This document shows positions 1-12,479 of a DNA stretch of 64,000 nucleotides, piece by piece (position 1 is the first letter of the stretch; every line of letters starts with the position of its first letter). The notes under the pieces are model-generated. The model was not told the origin of the DNA, searched no databases, and was given only the letters and a program-made list of their open reading frames with translations. The translations under genes and the position numbers were made by a program. Origin of the DNA: Rhizophlyctis rosea (Eukaryota > Chytridiomycota > Chytridiomycetes > Rhizophlyctidales > Rhizophlyctidaceae); assembly GCA_027596075.1 (NCBI GenBank), contig JADGJC010000125.1, positions 45,931 to 109,930 of the forward strand, given 5' to 3'.

Positions 1-160
1 AGACCCATCTTTGACACGGAAGCTCTACACACAGCAGTACATCATTGACAGTTCAATCGACAAGTTCGTGCGTAAAACATTACCTAACTCTTTTCACTTG
101 AAAACGCATACTTCTATTTACACAGCCTAATTACACTACCTAATACCTACTTACATCCGC

Positions 161-3100
161 CTACGCTACTCTCCTATACGTCAATGTCAAATCCCCTCCT
201 CCCGGTTTCCAATAATGATGCTTCAAAGTTGCAATAGTCGTCTTATGACTCACGACCTATTTCCATCACCAGCAATTGGTCATTAGGAAGTTGGTCTTTC
301 AACCAGAAGAAAAACACCCATCACAATTTGACACACAACCGAAATCATGCCCGAGACAAAGAAAGGATAATCAAACACCGAACCTTATCACAACACAACA
401 TCTCCAACACCTTCTCGGGCTTCGCATCCGGATTCGTACTTCCAGCTCTCTGATGCCGACCCTCTTCTCCATCACCCTCCGCAGCGCTTTCCGCGCCCGG
501 TATGGGAATGTCCAGCTTCTCGGCAACATACGCTAAGAGTTTTCGTATTCGTAGCATTCGATTGGCTGAGAGGCGGTTGTTCCTGCGATATCAAAAGATT
601 GTAAGGGTGAGGTTCGAATGAGATCAGAGGAAGTAAGCACAGGGGGTACTACTCACCCTCCAGGCAATTCCGGCAAATCACTCCCCGGATGCGCTTGTAA
701 CAGAAAACTCATCTTAGATGTATCTCTTGGTGGTGGGTTACCCTACACACGACATCAGTCAACCTTCTCCTTCAACCCACATAAGCACAACAACATCACC
801 AACCAACCTCAACAATCCACCCATAAACCCAAACCGGAATCGAAGCCTTGATCTTTTCCAACTCCCCATCCTCGCCCATAGACGCCACCGTCCCGCGATA
901 CAAATCACAAAATCCGTATGCCTCTGGTGACTCTTCTACCGAGAAAATTACGGGAATGTTGGGCGGTATTGAGAGGGGTGGTGCTTCGTCGTAGTTGGGT
1001 TTTATTAGGGGTGGTCGGGCCTTTTTGGATTGGGTGGATCAGGGAGGTGATACATGACGTGCAAACAGTGAGAGACTATACAAACCTTGGGAGTTACGGA
1101 GCGGTCCTCTTCTCGCGGAGGAGGCGGAGGCTGCATATGCTCGCTTGCAGCAGGTTGACCGGCAAAGTGAGGCAGCGAGAATGACCGCGCCGGGAGAGGC
1201 CGAGGCTGTTGGATCGCGGGAGATGTTTCGCTAGATTGTGTCGACTCTGGAGACTTTTCACGACTTTCCGTGTCGCCACCCTTCTCTCCTGCCACACCAT
1301 CCCCCACACTGCTGCTCCCCGTCTGAGATCCACCCTCTCCACCCTCCGTCGACGTCTCAGCATCTCCTCCCCCTTCCCCACCAGCCGCACCGTCTTTCCG
1401 GTCGAATCCAAACGGCGGCACCGCCTTTTCTCCCGCTCCTTCCCCATCGGTATCGTCCTCTGCGGCAGGAGGTGCTTCGCTAATAGCAGGACTCTGCATG
1501 CCTCCCGGCCCAAGTCCCCTCGCAGGTAGATCGATCTGTTGCGGTTGATCTCGTCCGGCTCCTAAAGGCGTGGTATCATCATCTGATGGCGGGGACGCTC
1601 CGCACATGTCGCGCTTGAACGATTCCGCCATGGGTAGGAGGAGGTATGTTAGGAGCCATTTTGAGAGGATTACTGGATGTGACATGCATTGTGTGAGGGA
1701 GGAGCACAAGGCGGAAAAGGACATCTACATGACCCACCTCGTTGGTCCTCCGTCCACGGCTTGATCTCTATTCCCGTCCCAGTATCTTCCAAATACATCT
1801 CCCCATCCGTGCATTTGTTTTCCTCCAAATGCACATACAACGACTGCATACAACTTCGATCAGTCCTCTGATTGTGCATTCCCCACCACCAACAAAGCAA
1901 TCAACTCACCCCACCCCTCTTCTCAATCCCACACCAGTTCGCCACCCATTCCTTGGTCTGCTCCTGCTCCACTATCTCATCAAACTCGGCACCGGGATAG
2001 TGTCCAACCTTTTGACATTTGATCACATCCCAGACGCTAACAACGTCGCCTTTTTCTATCACCACTCGTCGTCGGTCGTTTAGCATGTGCATTTTAGTGA
2101 TGCCCGTAGTACCTACGATGAAGCATGAGTAAATGCTTGTGAAGAAAGAGAGCATCTCGCATACTTACCAGCTACAACACCATCAGCTTCCTTCCACACA
2201 ACCTCGACCTCCTCATCCTCCTCATCATCGTCATCCTCCTCCCCGCCAACCTGGAAACTCGCACGTCCCGTCTCTCCACTAGCAAGACTGAATCGATAAC
2301 TCCGCAAGCTAACAGCATCATCGAGTACCGTCGGTGCTGGGCGGATCACGGCTTTCGGAGGTATTACTACAGTGTCTGGGTCGTGGTGGTGGTGGACCGC
2401 GTCGTAGGAATATGGGAGGATGGTGGAGAAACTTTGGAGTGGTATGTCGCGCTGCTCAATGAAGGTCAATCATCATTTGAATGCATGTGCTGTTTATCAG
2501 CGAAAAAGCTTACCCAGCGATTGATGCTCGATGAATTTGTTGCCGTCCATATGTACATATCGTCAATCGCCACAACCTGTTCGTTGATGGATGAGAAATT
2601 CTCCCCCAACATTCTCTTTTGCCCTCATGGCAAGCAGCCCAGTTTTTAACCCTACCTTCATGACCCCACTCTGCTCCTTACAAACCGCCACACAATCAAC
2701 CTCCTCATCATCGTCCCCATCCCACAATGCAACTCCGGCCGCCGATCCAATGGACCCCATACCGACTTTAACGCTGCTTCCCGTCCCGCCCCGAACCACT
2801 CCATACCCTCCCGCCACAACCGCGCGCCGTCTCCAGAACTTTGTCACCAGCCCATCCCTACTCCCCGCCCAGAACGTAGTCAAGTCAGCGTGGTTGGAAT
2901 ATAAACACCATACGGAGTCGGATTGATGGGTGTAGGTCGTGACGCAGCGGGATGGGTTCGATAGCGACCACAGCTTGATTGTGGTGTCTGCGGATGCGGA
3001 AATGATCTGTTTTGCAAATGTTTAATGAATATCGTATCTTTCCGCTGACAACAACACGCAGATCGAAGCATACCGAACGACCATCATCGCTAATGAGTAA

Positions 3101-4797
3101 CGATCGTACATTATCCGTATGACCCGTAAGTGTAAGAGTTCGCGGTGTTGGAGATCGTGGATCCCAAACGCGAATGATCTACAGGATGTTGGTCATGGAA
3201 ACACCAGAAACAATTGATCGCAAAATTCACCTTATCTGGATGTCCGCTGGCCAAAACTGTTCCCGTCGAATTGCACGCAAGCGCATACACGCTGGCGGAT
3301 GGCGCTTGTTCATCCACCACTGTAATGAAACACGATCGCAAAATGTCAGCCGACGAGAACTATGAAAGCTCCTGATCTGGCCATACCCACCATTAGGATC
3401 AGTTCTCAACGTAATTGGATCCGGTCTCCCTTCGGCAATATCCCACAGCAAGACCTGACGATCCAAACCACCACTCGCAACCCAGCCGCCATGCTGTGAC
3501 GGGTACGCCAGACACTTCACATAGTCCTTGTGGCAGCCTATGCGTATAGGAGATTGGGGTCTCGATGTTGGTGGGTCGGTTGCCCACAAGTAGACGGACC
3601 GGTCTGAGGATGCGCTGATTACTGTTTGGATATTCGGTTTAGTTTAGGGTCTGAATGGTTGCAGATGGATAATATGATACTGACGATTATGTCCATTATT
3701 ACATAATTTGAGGTCGTTTACCCAGTCCGAATGATACTCATATGTGTGCCTATGCGTGGTGGGGGGCAAGCGATACTGATATACGGTGAGTTGCCATCCA
3801 CGGATACCAACAGGAGAGAATATGCTCCATCGAACTCACCCCCTTCCTCTTCAAGGCCGACCCTGCGTGCGCCGCCATTTCCGCCTCCGCATTGGATATG
3901 CTCTTTTGCAGTTTCATTCGCGGATGAACAAAAGGACTTCTTCCACCGCTAAACGTGACGCTGCGTGCTTTTCGCAGGAAACTATCTTCTATGTCTAGTG
4001 ATGATCCGTTGAGGAGGACTTGCGGGTGAACTGAGGACAGGGAACCACTCTGATGTAGGGGGCTGGGGTGCGGCGATGCAGGTTCTGGGTCCTGATATTG
4101 ATGACTCTGGGATAGGAGAGATGACGACAGTTTGGGGTCAACATCAGTTGGTAATGATGTTCCTAGGGGCAAGCCTAGTGCACTATTGAAGCCTGATGAA
4201 GCGCGACGTCGCGTATTCAACATATGAGGATGGAGGACGGGTGGTGGTAGATGATCTGCGCGGCTGCATTGAAACTTCGTTAGATATGAGAGGAATTGGA
4301 TAAAGTGATGGCCAGTTCATCGAAGCGAGCAAATTCTCCTCCATCAGGATGTAAGTCCCGCACTTGTGACGGCACATGCACGAACATATCTGGCAATCAG
4401 CCCCACATCCCACATTTCGACAATAAAGCATACTTTCAAAGCCCGCGAACTCTCAGACACGCAAGGTACTCTCCACCAAGCTGTGTTCCAAATGTATATT
4501 AACTGACCTAGATTCTTGAGCAGCTCTCAATCGAGATGGGTCCAAATTCAAATCCCAAGAATTGATCAGCCCGTCCCTGCCGCCCGAATACAGTATGCCT
4601 ATCTGCTGCCCGTCAAGCGCGTCCCCAGCCGGACTGGACCCGGCTGCTGCTGGCCCAACCGACTCGCGTACATTGCTGATGTTGGCCAGTGAGACGTCGA
4701 GGGCAAGTGCACTGATGCCTGCACCGTGCCGATACTCCTCTGACGCGTTGTCTCGCAATATGTAGGATACGCGGGTTTTCGAGGAGCGGCGAGACAT
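161..4797 (-). CDS. WDR48/UAF1-like WD40 protein (deubiquitinase cofactor), multi-exon
   Basis: Family role: WDR48 (UAF1; Bun107-like in fission yeast) is a WD40 propeller that binds and activates USP1/USP12/USP46-type deubiquitinases. Seen here: the start at 4797 gives [17 protein letters not shown], close to the conserved VSYVIRD start of the family, followed by ALALD and [15 protein letters not shown]. Downstream exons give [14 protein letters not shown] (about 3680-3725), [16 protein letters not shown] and [26 protein letters not shown] (3400-3600), and [15 protein letters not shown] (3227-3300). The post-propeller part has [22 protein letters not shown] and [11 protein letters not shown] (1901-2120). 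The end gives [28 protein letters not shown], then after an intron [23 protein letters not shown] and a stop at 161-163, matching the C-terminal ubiquitin-like domain. An acidic run ([11 protein letters not shown]) lies near 2230, and a low-complexity insertion is encoded by the exons around 1100-1600 and 3750-4220. Roughly a dozen exons; not every splice site was resolved. Identity is secure; exact boundaries are less so. Confidence 0.9.
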
Positions 4798-6259
4798 GAC
4801 TTTCGGGCGGGGTAAGGGTGATAGGGGAAGTTACGAGTCAGGCGTGGCCTTGTTCATACCGTACGTACGGACCCACAAACAACAGGAGCACTGTCTGTCT
4901 CCGGCGAATACTGGCAGTGGCCACAGGTGGGGGCGTAAGCTACTCCAGAAGTGACCAGTTGTTGGTGGTTCAGTGTTGTCACAGGGGGCCAGTGATGGAG
5001 CTCACCAAACTGGTCAGCGAAGCAAGCGGGCTCGAGGGAGGGCCGTCAAGAAGACCCAGGAGGGCGGGGTATTTGGTAGGTGGAATATTGAGAGTTGAGT
5101 CAGTGGAATAAGAGCTGCCTGCTACACAGTGGGGCCAGACCACTCAGACATATGCCAGACATATGCAGACAGTTTATGAGTTGGTAGATGGAAGTGCTGA
5201 CACTGCCGAGTCTCAGTTCCGCTGGGGGAGTGGGCAGGAAGTGGCCACTGCACCGATGCAATGCAATGCAATGCAATGCAATGCAATGCAATGCACGGTG
5301 GCCCACCCATTCGGAATGGGGTGACACGATAAGCCACTTGTCATGCCTGACTTGTGTGCATAGGACCCTGAGACGCGTCGGGAATGGGGAATGGGACCCC
5401 TATGAATCCTGCCATCCTATGCAAACTATGCAATGCAGTTGCAGTGGGCTGCGGTGACTCTGTGAATTGGAAGTTTGCAGCCGATATCATCTGACACACC
5501 AAATACGGCCATGGGGCATAGGGCGCTTGGTGGCCCATGTACTGACACTGTGAACACTCATCGCTGTTCATTGTTCATTCATTCACTGTGTCTGATTATC
5601 CTCCTGTCATCATTTCCGTGTCCATATGGCTATTGACCTTGGTCATAGCGGGTTAACTTCAAACAAACATGCTAAGCAAATACGTTATATCCAGTATGCT
5701 CTGCTGTGTGTACCATGAAGGTATTCAACAAACAAAGTAAACAATTCCCCAACATTCGTGTGATTTCCTGCGGCCAGCCGGTAGGCTTCACGCTCGACTG
5801 GTCGAACCATTTCCTTATAACTTACATTCTCCAACAAAGCTACTCACTGTTACCGCCACTCTCGCTATTGCCATTTTTGCCGCCACTTACCACTTTTTTG
5901 CTGCCATTACTACTACGCTATAACTCATACTGAAAGTAATGCTTTGGGCACGGGCAACCTTTCATGGTATCGTTGAAACTAGGGTCAGCGGCCGTAAACA
6001 ACGGTTACGACTGCGGAGTGGCAATTTGGTATCAGCGACAGTGTTGGGTTGACCCTTCCATTTCTGCTATTTGGTATAAGTTTGTACATCCTGTCTCCAC
6101 ATTACTCATGGACATTTTGCTCTCAGGCAAGCCCCACTTAAGGGAGTTGCTCCATCGAAGTGTCCTGCGTTCTCATCTGGTGATCCCTCCGCCATGGCCA
6201 TGCTGATGGAACACTGGTGCGCTTAAAGTGTACATGCGGCAGGGTCTATAGTAATTTCT
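4798..6259. other. Intergenic region upstream of WDR48
   Basis: No convincing coding sequence. It holds the WDR48 promoter side, a 12-bp perfect palindrome CCGTACGTACGG at about 4859-4870 some 60 bp upstream of the WDR48 start codon, and the ATGCA microsatellite listed separately. Pyrimidine-rich tracts with GCCAC/GCCAT motifs lie at 5840-5930. Confidence 0.6.
5256..5295. repeat. (ATGCA)8 pentanucleotide microsatellite
   Basis: Eight perfect tandem copies of ATGCA. Short stray copies of the same word occur near 5417-5432. The purity points to a young, probably length-variable array. It lies about 460 bp upstream of the WDR48 start codon. Confidence 0.95.
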
Positions 6260-7040
6260 TAATACTCGTCTCTCGTGTGACAAAGTCCAACAGCCGGAAA
6301 AGCCTCGTTCACCCACTGTCAAACGCCTTCTTGCGTCGAAGGGCGGGGGTGATGCACCATAGGATGCTGCTGCCAGATGGTTCTCCGGGCGACGGCGGCT
6401 GGCCCAGTCGGTTAGTCATCGTTGCAGTCACGGGGGCCACAACAACGGGCAGCAACATTTCCGTCCAGTCCCGCTCTCAGGCCGTCCACCGGCAGATTGC
6501 TTTGCCCGTGCTGGAGGGAAAGCTTGGGAATCACTCCCACTATTCACCAGATGAGGGGTTGTCGCTTCGTTGTTGAGGCTTAATGATGCACGTACCTGCG
6601 TGAAAGGATCATCAGGAGCTGTTACAAGCACCTCTTGCCCATTAGTAATGTCGTCCGCCAAGACCGGTGATTCTGAATCTTCTCTGCGTCATTATCTACA
6701 ATGCCCAACACTTTGCGGATAAGATGTGGGATTCAACATCCGCGTTCTTACAAATCAACTCCGGATTTTGTTGCATAGATAACAATTTTGGGACCTTTCA
6801 GTAGGGTTGGGACCGGGACACCGGATCGGTCGCTGCCCCTTTCGTTGGAAACTTGGATGCGTCTCTTGCCAGCAAAAGTCAGCGGTCAGACCACGGCAAT
6901 TTAGCTGTTGGGCTTGACTTTCCAGGGCTGCGTCTACCTTATGAATCCTCCATTCAATTTCCCCAGAGCATCTGTCGGTGCAACGCTTTGCAATACCTGG
7001 GTGAGGTTGTGAGTTGTACTCACTGGCCAGTGACGCTTGC
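6260..7040 (-). pseudogene. Decayed partial copy of the 3' end of the 8420-11395 gene
   Basis: On the minus strand this stretch matches, in order, the end of the intact gene. At about 6930-6960 it reads VDAALESQAQQL, against VDKALQTKAQQL in the gene. Next comes VPTLLKGPKIVIYATKSG (6760-6840) against TPVLEGRKVVIHASKQ, then NADVESHILSAK against NVDVLIRIPVAK. It continues with LADDITNGQEVLVTAPDD..TQ followed by GTACGT (6598-6665), against LADGIGLRNSQGELVTAPNN..TQ followed by GTATGT. Finally VVVAPVTATMTNRLGQPP (about 6400-6450) matches VAVPTVTATTTIQPGQPP. The copy carries in-frame stops and frame changes (for example after SGVDL) and lacks the N-terminal two thirds. It is a truncated duplicate, not an expressed gene, as far as the sequence shows. 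Confidence 0.8.
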
Positions 7041-7447
7041 CCCCGCCTGATAATTCTCTTGGCGACACACCCGCCCTTGGCAATCTCATCATCCTCCTCT
7101 CTCCACTCCCTCCTTCTCTTTGTACCTGAATGGTGACTTGTTGTTTGTGATCATTATCGTTGTGATTATTGGTGCAAGTGCTAAATCTGCTCAATCCCTT
7201 TGTCCAATTTGTATCGAGCGCGGCTATTGGAGGAATGGTCTGGATTAAATGGTCAAGCGGTGAACGTCGAGTGAAGCTTGCAATGATGCCATCATGTATG
7301 AGGTGTCACTAGCCTCACTTGTTCCACTCCCTAGCCTGATTTTTCGCTTGGTTGCGACATACACGCCCTTGACAAGTGATAGTCCTCCGTCAGACTTCCG
7401 TCACTTTGACACTGACGCCATATCTCCTCGTCTCATTCCGTAGTTTG

Positions 7448-7903
7448 AAGGGGGTTGGAAACTCTCTCCGAATGGCCTAATGGCCTTAATGGCCATAATG
7501 GCCGGTACTAATGGCTTTAATGGCCCGCACTAATGGCCGTAATGACCTTGATTAGTGGCTTTTGTTTACATGATTGGTGATCGATCGAGTGATCCTTACT
7601 GATTGGAATAGTCTGTTCCAACTTGCTCAAAGCATGCTCCTGCAATTGGTTATGGGTCTGTCCTTTCCAACTCGGAACAGTGAACACTGTTCACGTTTCG
7701 TACTGTGGTGTCGGAAAAGGCCACTCTGAGTAATGATCTTAATGGCTTTAATGGCCTTAATGGCCGTAATGGCACTAATGGCACAAATGGGCGTAATGGT
7801 TGGTACTAATGGCCTTAATGGCCTGCAACTAATGGCCCAATGGCGCTAATGGCACTGATGGCGGTAATGGCTTTAATGGCGGGAGAGAGTTTCCAACCCC
7901 CTT
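7448..7903. mobile_element. MITE-like non-autonomous DNA element with 22-bp TIRs
   Basis: Positions 7448-7469 (starting AAGGGGGTTGGAAACTC) and 7882-7903 are perfect inverted repeats of each other over 22 bp. Both ends are flanked directly by TTTG (7444-7447 and 7904-7907), which fits a 4-bp target-site duplication. The 412-bp interior has no ORF. Both subterminal zones are packed with degenerate TAATGGCC words (about 8 on the left at 7470-7550, about 15 on the right at 7736-7880), like the transposase-binding repeats of non-autonomous DNA transposons. A near-palindrome GTGAACAcTGTTCAC lies in the centre (about 7680). The superfamily cannot be assigned from this alone. Confidence 0.75.
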
Positions 7904-8419
7904 TTTGACCAGTTTCATATACTTTCTGCTGGATGCACCACACATAGTGTCGCATAAGACATTCTTAGATGGATTCCACGCAATCCCCAATGCATGTGGG
8001 TACTCTCGTCGACATCAGTCACAGCATTATAACATCAGTCCCTGAGAAAAACCAAGACCATGTTTGGGGAAAGCGCTGCGCGATCTGCCATCCATTGGAG
8101 ATCCAGTTGATCGACTGCAGATCGATATTTGGGCCCTGCCAGACCTGTGCCAGACCGACTGAGAGTCTGAGACTGAGTGGCTGCTTCAACAATATTGTAG
8201 ATATCTACCCAACTTCCTTTGGTACATCCCACATCCTTTTCACTGCAACTGCTACTATCACTATGGCACCTTTGCGGATCACTCCGCTCCTTCCGATACC
8301 TATTACTATGACAACATCATGGAACCCACTACTGCTAAAGTCGGAAATTAGTGCAACGCTTTGCTTTGAATACGATCTACATATCTCCACATTTCGATAC
8401 TTGCCCAAGCACAAGATCA
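7904..8419. other. Intergenic, no gene recognised
   Basis: Sequence between the MITE-like element and the 3' end of the large minus-strand gene. A plus-strand open frame from 7969 to 8532 has no recognisable protein character and overlaps the 3' exon of the minus-strand gene. It contains a 20-bp segment like the tRNA-Cys anticodon arm at 8107-8126, reported under findings. Confidence 0.5.
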
Positions 8420-11395
8420 CTACTGAGGAGCCGCGATCTGATACCAACGACAATTCTTTGTGGAGCCTCCCACCCGTTTCTGCTTTTTGGCATTCTGCCG
8501 AACAACCACCACGGTCTCCACCTTGGCCATGAACTTTTTGCTGTCAGCTGGTCCCCACTCCAAGAGAATTCCTCTTTCACCCATTGTTGAAATAGCCACC
8601 TTGGTCACCTGGTGCAATCCCACGCAAGAAGGTGCCCCCGGGCGGTTTTCTAGACAAGGGAGGTTGTCCAGGCTGAATGGTTGTGGTTGCGGTGACCGTG
8701 GGAACGGCGACGGCAAGGACATTCCCTTGCAGTCGCGCTCTCTCCGCCGTCCAAATCGCGTGCAGAAGTCCACCTTGCTCGTGCATCAGAAAATGGCTCT
8801 TGCGGAGGATTCCCTGCAATTTACTGATTGAGGAGCTGCTCATCAATTGTCGAGGTCCACGCCATTGTAAACATACCTGAGTCAGCGAATTGTTCGGGGC
8901 CGTGACAAGCTCCCCCTGACTATTCCTCAAACCAATCCCATCCGCCAAGAACGTGAGAAGCGGTCTGCGTCCTCATCCTCAACCCCAATGACTTCCTTTG
9001 CAACCGGAATGCGGATCAGAACATCGACATTCTTGACAGTATCTTTCCAGCGCAAGATCAACTTTTGTTTTGATGCGTGAATAACGACTTTGCGACCTTC
9101 CAGGACGGGGGTGAACTGATACACCGGATCGTCCTCCTCCTTTCCATACCGCTGTAAGATCCGCCGCTTTTGCTTTTCTTGCGAGTAAAAGTCACCCGGG
9201 AGTCCGCGTTTGAGTTGTTGAGCTTTAGTCTGCAGAGCTTTATCCACCAAATTTGAATCCTTCATCCACTCCGTTCCCACGACATGGGCCAATGGGTGCA
9301 CGTCGTGCTTACTAGCTAATGACGCTTGCATGGAAGCCATGAAATATGATGTCCCCTCCGCCCGACCCATTGCCCATTCTTTCCATTCAGCCGCCAACTC
9401 CTCTCTATTCTGAGCCTCTCGCAAATGAAGCATCGTGTCCCATGGCTGAAGGCGCCAAAGCGTCTGAACTTGTTGCTTCCTTTCGCCCGACTGGGGTGCT
9501 TCGACGGCGAATCCAGCACGCTCAACTCTAGCCGTCGCAATCTTACCCCGCTCCCCTTTGTACGAATCCGAGCGAACGATGGGTTCCGCACCACCCCGCT
9601 GCTTCCTCTGTTTCTCAAACTTGGCAAGGAGCTCGTCTTTTGCTTTTTGCAGCTCTGCATGTAATGTGCGTACAGCTTTCAAGGGACTTTCGCGAGAGCA
9701 CAGACTCATGACTTCATCTACGATACTATCCCGGTCCGCCACCCCGCGCTTCAAACACTCCATTGCCTTCATCCCCGCCACAAGCGACACTATCCAAGTA
9801 AGAAGGATTACCCGTCGGACCATTGTTGCACTCTCAGCTGGGTGGTACTTCTCGTAGCCGGGGTCAAGATGAGGGATTACAATCATGCTTTGACCTTTAG
9901 GAGGTGTGTCGCCATTCGTTTCGTCAAAGATCCAATCCAATGGCGCAAATGTCTGTCGCTTGGGAATACCCACGTGTGTGAGGTACTTGATGTTTGGGAT
10001 GCCATAATCGTGAGCAAAATTCGCTGTGGTGATGCTACTGGGGGCTCTACCCAGGGTCATAAGAATCATTGGCTGCACAATTTGGACCCATTCATGAGCA
10101 AAGGCACGACAGGCGTCTTTCTCTGTGTGACGGAGGTACGGGAATAGGTCGGCGAAAGGGAGGAAGGATAGGTCCAATTGAGCGGAATCGGCAGGGGCGA
10201 CAAGGCTGGTTTGACTGGCTTCCCATGCTTGTAGGCGGGACAAAACATCACGGACGAGATGACCGGCTCTGGACATTGGACGATGGGCGGCAAGAAACGG
10301 TTGCGCAGCGAGGTACTCTTCCCGAGTGACGTCCTTTCCCAACAATGCTATGATGGTAAAGCCCTTGAACGTCCGACCAACCCTTTGCGACTTGATTGTT
10401 TCTATATTACTGTCAGCAAAAGGATGTGCCACCGTCCCCGTCGTCGTAGGATGTTCGTCCGCAAACTTTGCCACAGAATTTGCCCACGTGGTGATTTTTT
10501 GCCGCACCGCCAATGTTGGCGATTTGGATTCGCCCTTGATCCACGCAAACACATCCGTGTTGATTTGCTTGAATAGAGCGTGATCGTGTGCCTTGGGCAA
10601 GTAGGATGCATAGAAGCCACCACCAGCTTGGTTGAGCAATGTTTCGAAACCAAAGAGATGAATCAGGACTCGCTCTCTATCGTCACGATGAGGTGCAGCT
10701 GCAAAGGCGGGGAGGGTGGCTTGCTTGACTTTGAAAACGCGCGCGGTTTGGTAGCTTAGGGGTACGACTTCTTGCCGCATGGATAGGAATTCGTCCAGGA
10801 ACCCAGACTTTCCCGTTTTGATATCTTCCTCAAAAGGCTCTTGTGGAGTTTTGGGGCTGGTTGCGGTTCCGACGTACCGCAGGTAAATGACGTTCTCCCT
10901 TGGATGTGCTGCAATTGCCTGGTTCCAATGGTTGACTTCTGGGTACAGGCAATCTTCGTTATTCCACCTCGCCACCATCTTTGCCAACTCCCCAACCTCA
11001 ATTGCCCATGATCGGATGTAGGAAACTTGCTCCCCATCCACCAATGTTTCGACGGACTCTTCGGAGGGTTCCTCAACGAGTTGCATGGCAATGGACAGCT
11101 CTTCATCGGTGACGAACAGGTGGGAGTCTGACAATAGGAGCTCAAAGGTATGTATCTGCTGCTCATCCGCATCCGTTGGTGGGGACATGAACGTTGAGAG
11201 GTCCAAGGACAACCTTGATACGTCAAGATTATTTTGGATCATCCTCTGTTTGATATATTGGAAGGTCTGCTGCTTGAGAGCTTTTGAGGCCGTCGCGACA
11301 TCCGTATTCTGAGAAGGAAAAGTTCTGAAGGAGTGACTTTGACGGGAAGCAAGTTTGAAAGGGATATTGCGCGGAGCGGCGGGTTGGGAGCTCAT
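8420..11395 (-). CDS. Large hypothetical protein, possible GIY-YIG-like segment; 3' exons uncertain
   Basis: The start at 11395 (MSSQPAAPRNIPFKLASRQS) opens a single exon of roughly 800 codons. I do not recognise the family with confidence. A segment at about residues 165-185, NVIYLRYVGTA, resembles the first strand motif of GIY-YIG nucleases, but no full active site could be followed. The rest is a mixed alpha/beta globular sequence with a Lys/Arg-rich patch (EKQRKQRGGAE). The long frame ends at 8927 in RSWRMGLV. However, the overlapping next frame LADGIG..QGELVTAPNN..TQ followed by GTATGT (8880-8960) is conserved with synonymous changes in the decayed copy at 6600, so it is very probably a true exon. 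A further exon (about 8620-8830, HAIWTAERARLQGN..) and a last exon ending at 8420 (QNAKKQKRVGG) probably follow. How the first exon joins the second is unresolved. The nearby truncated paralog suggests a multicopy family. Confidence 0.7.
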
Positions 11396-12479
11396 TATTG
11401 TTTTTTTGTCACAACTGCTGCCGGTTTCTTTGTAAGACGTGGAACTTCAATTTTGGATTGATTGAATAATAGATGTACACAGGTCAAATGAGAGGGAACA
11501 GACGAAGATGAGGGGGAATGGGTTTAGATTGTCAAGTTGGAAAGTCTGCTGCTGCTGATTTGATAGTCAAAGGCGGCACCATGCACCATATGACACTGTG
11601 CACTGTAATTTTCCGATTCAAATTACTCGATGTCTTCCCTCATGCCCTCAGTGGCACAGGGTTTTTGTATGTCTACAACACATGGAATGGTGCGAAGACA
11701 CAGCTACACTGCTGACTTTCAAATTAAGAAAACACTCGCTGCGTACTGTGCCGCCTGACTAGGCTGGAAGTTGTTGCCTTCCCCGGGTCAGCCGCTAGGG
11801 TGATCTGGTGTGCTCTGGTGTGCTGAGCGAATGTTTCAGATGGATCCACTCCAACAGCTGATGAGACTATGTGATGGGAAATGGTGTGTGTGTGTGTGAA
11901 CTTGCAGCTCTCCAGAAGAACTAGTACATCCACCTGCCGCAGTGTGGCAAAAGCAAGGCACAGCCATCCTGTAAAGCGGCTCAGTCATCAATCAGTTGAT
12001 TCATCTTTTGATAAGGTGGTCGCACTATTCGAGAGAGAGGACGGTTGTTCGAAAACTGGAGAAAAACCCAGCCAATTTGCAGGCGATTTAACCAAGAGGG
12101 ACAGATGGCAGTGAAACTATCCAACGTCGCAATCGCTTGAATCCAACACGAGTGCCATAGTATGTGAGACCTTGTGTGCGTTTTCAGCTAAGCAGAGTAT
12201 GTGTGGGTGAATGAAAAAGTCGGGCGATGTCGGAGCCGGAGTCCGCATCGTGCTGCGCTTGATACTCCACTCCCCATCGGGCAAAAAATGATAATTATGT
12301 CTGGGTCGCAACTGAGAACTACCGAGCGGTGTGCTGACCCCGCCCATCGCCCAGTATATCGATCTGCAGTCGATCAAATGATAGAACGCGTCTTTCCACC
12401 TCAAAAATTGTCCTGTTTTTACAAATTTTTTTTTGAAAAATCTGGCTTCACACCCAATCTACTTCCAAACCCTATCCCG
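11396..12479. other. Intergenic region between the hypothetical gene and tRNA-Cys
   Basis: No supported coding sequence. It should contain the promoter of the minus-strand gene starting at 11395. A (TG)n run lies at about 11884-11898. A second segment like the tRNA-Cys anticodon arm lies on the minus strand at 12349-12379. Confidence 0.5.

Noticed and set aside
8107..8180. Second tRNA-Cys gene
   Set aside because: Only the anticodon arm matches; the acceptor, D and T arms are missing.
7969..8532. 187-codon plus-strand open frame
   Set aside because: No protein-like motif, it overlaps the 3' exon of the minus-strand gene, and no homology was recognised.
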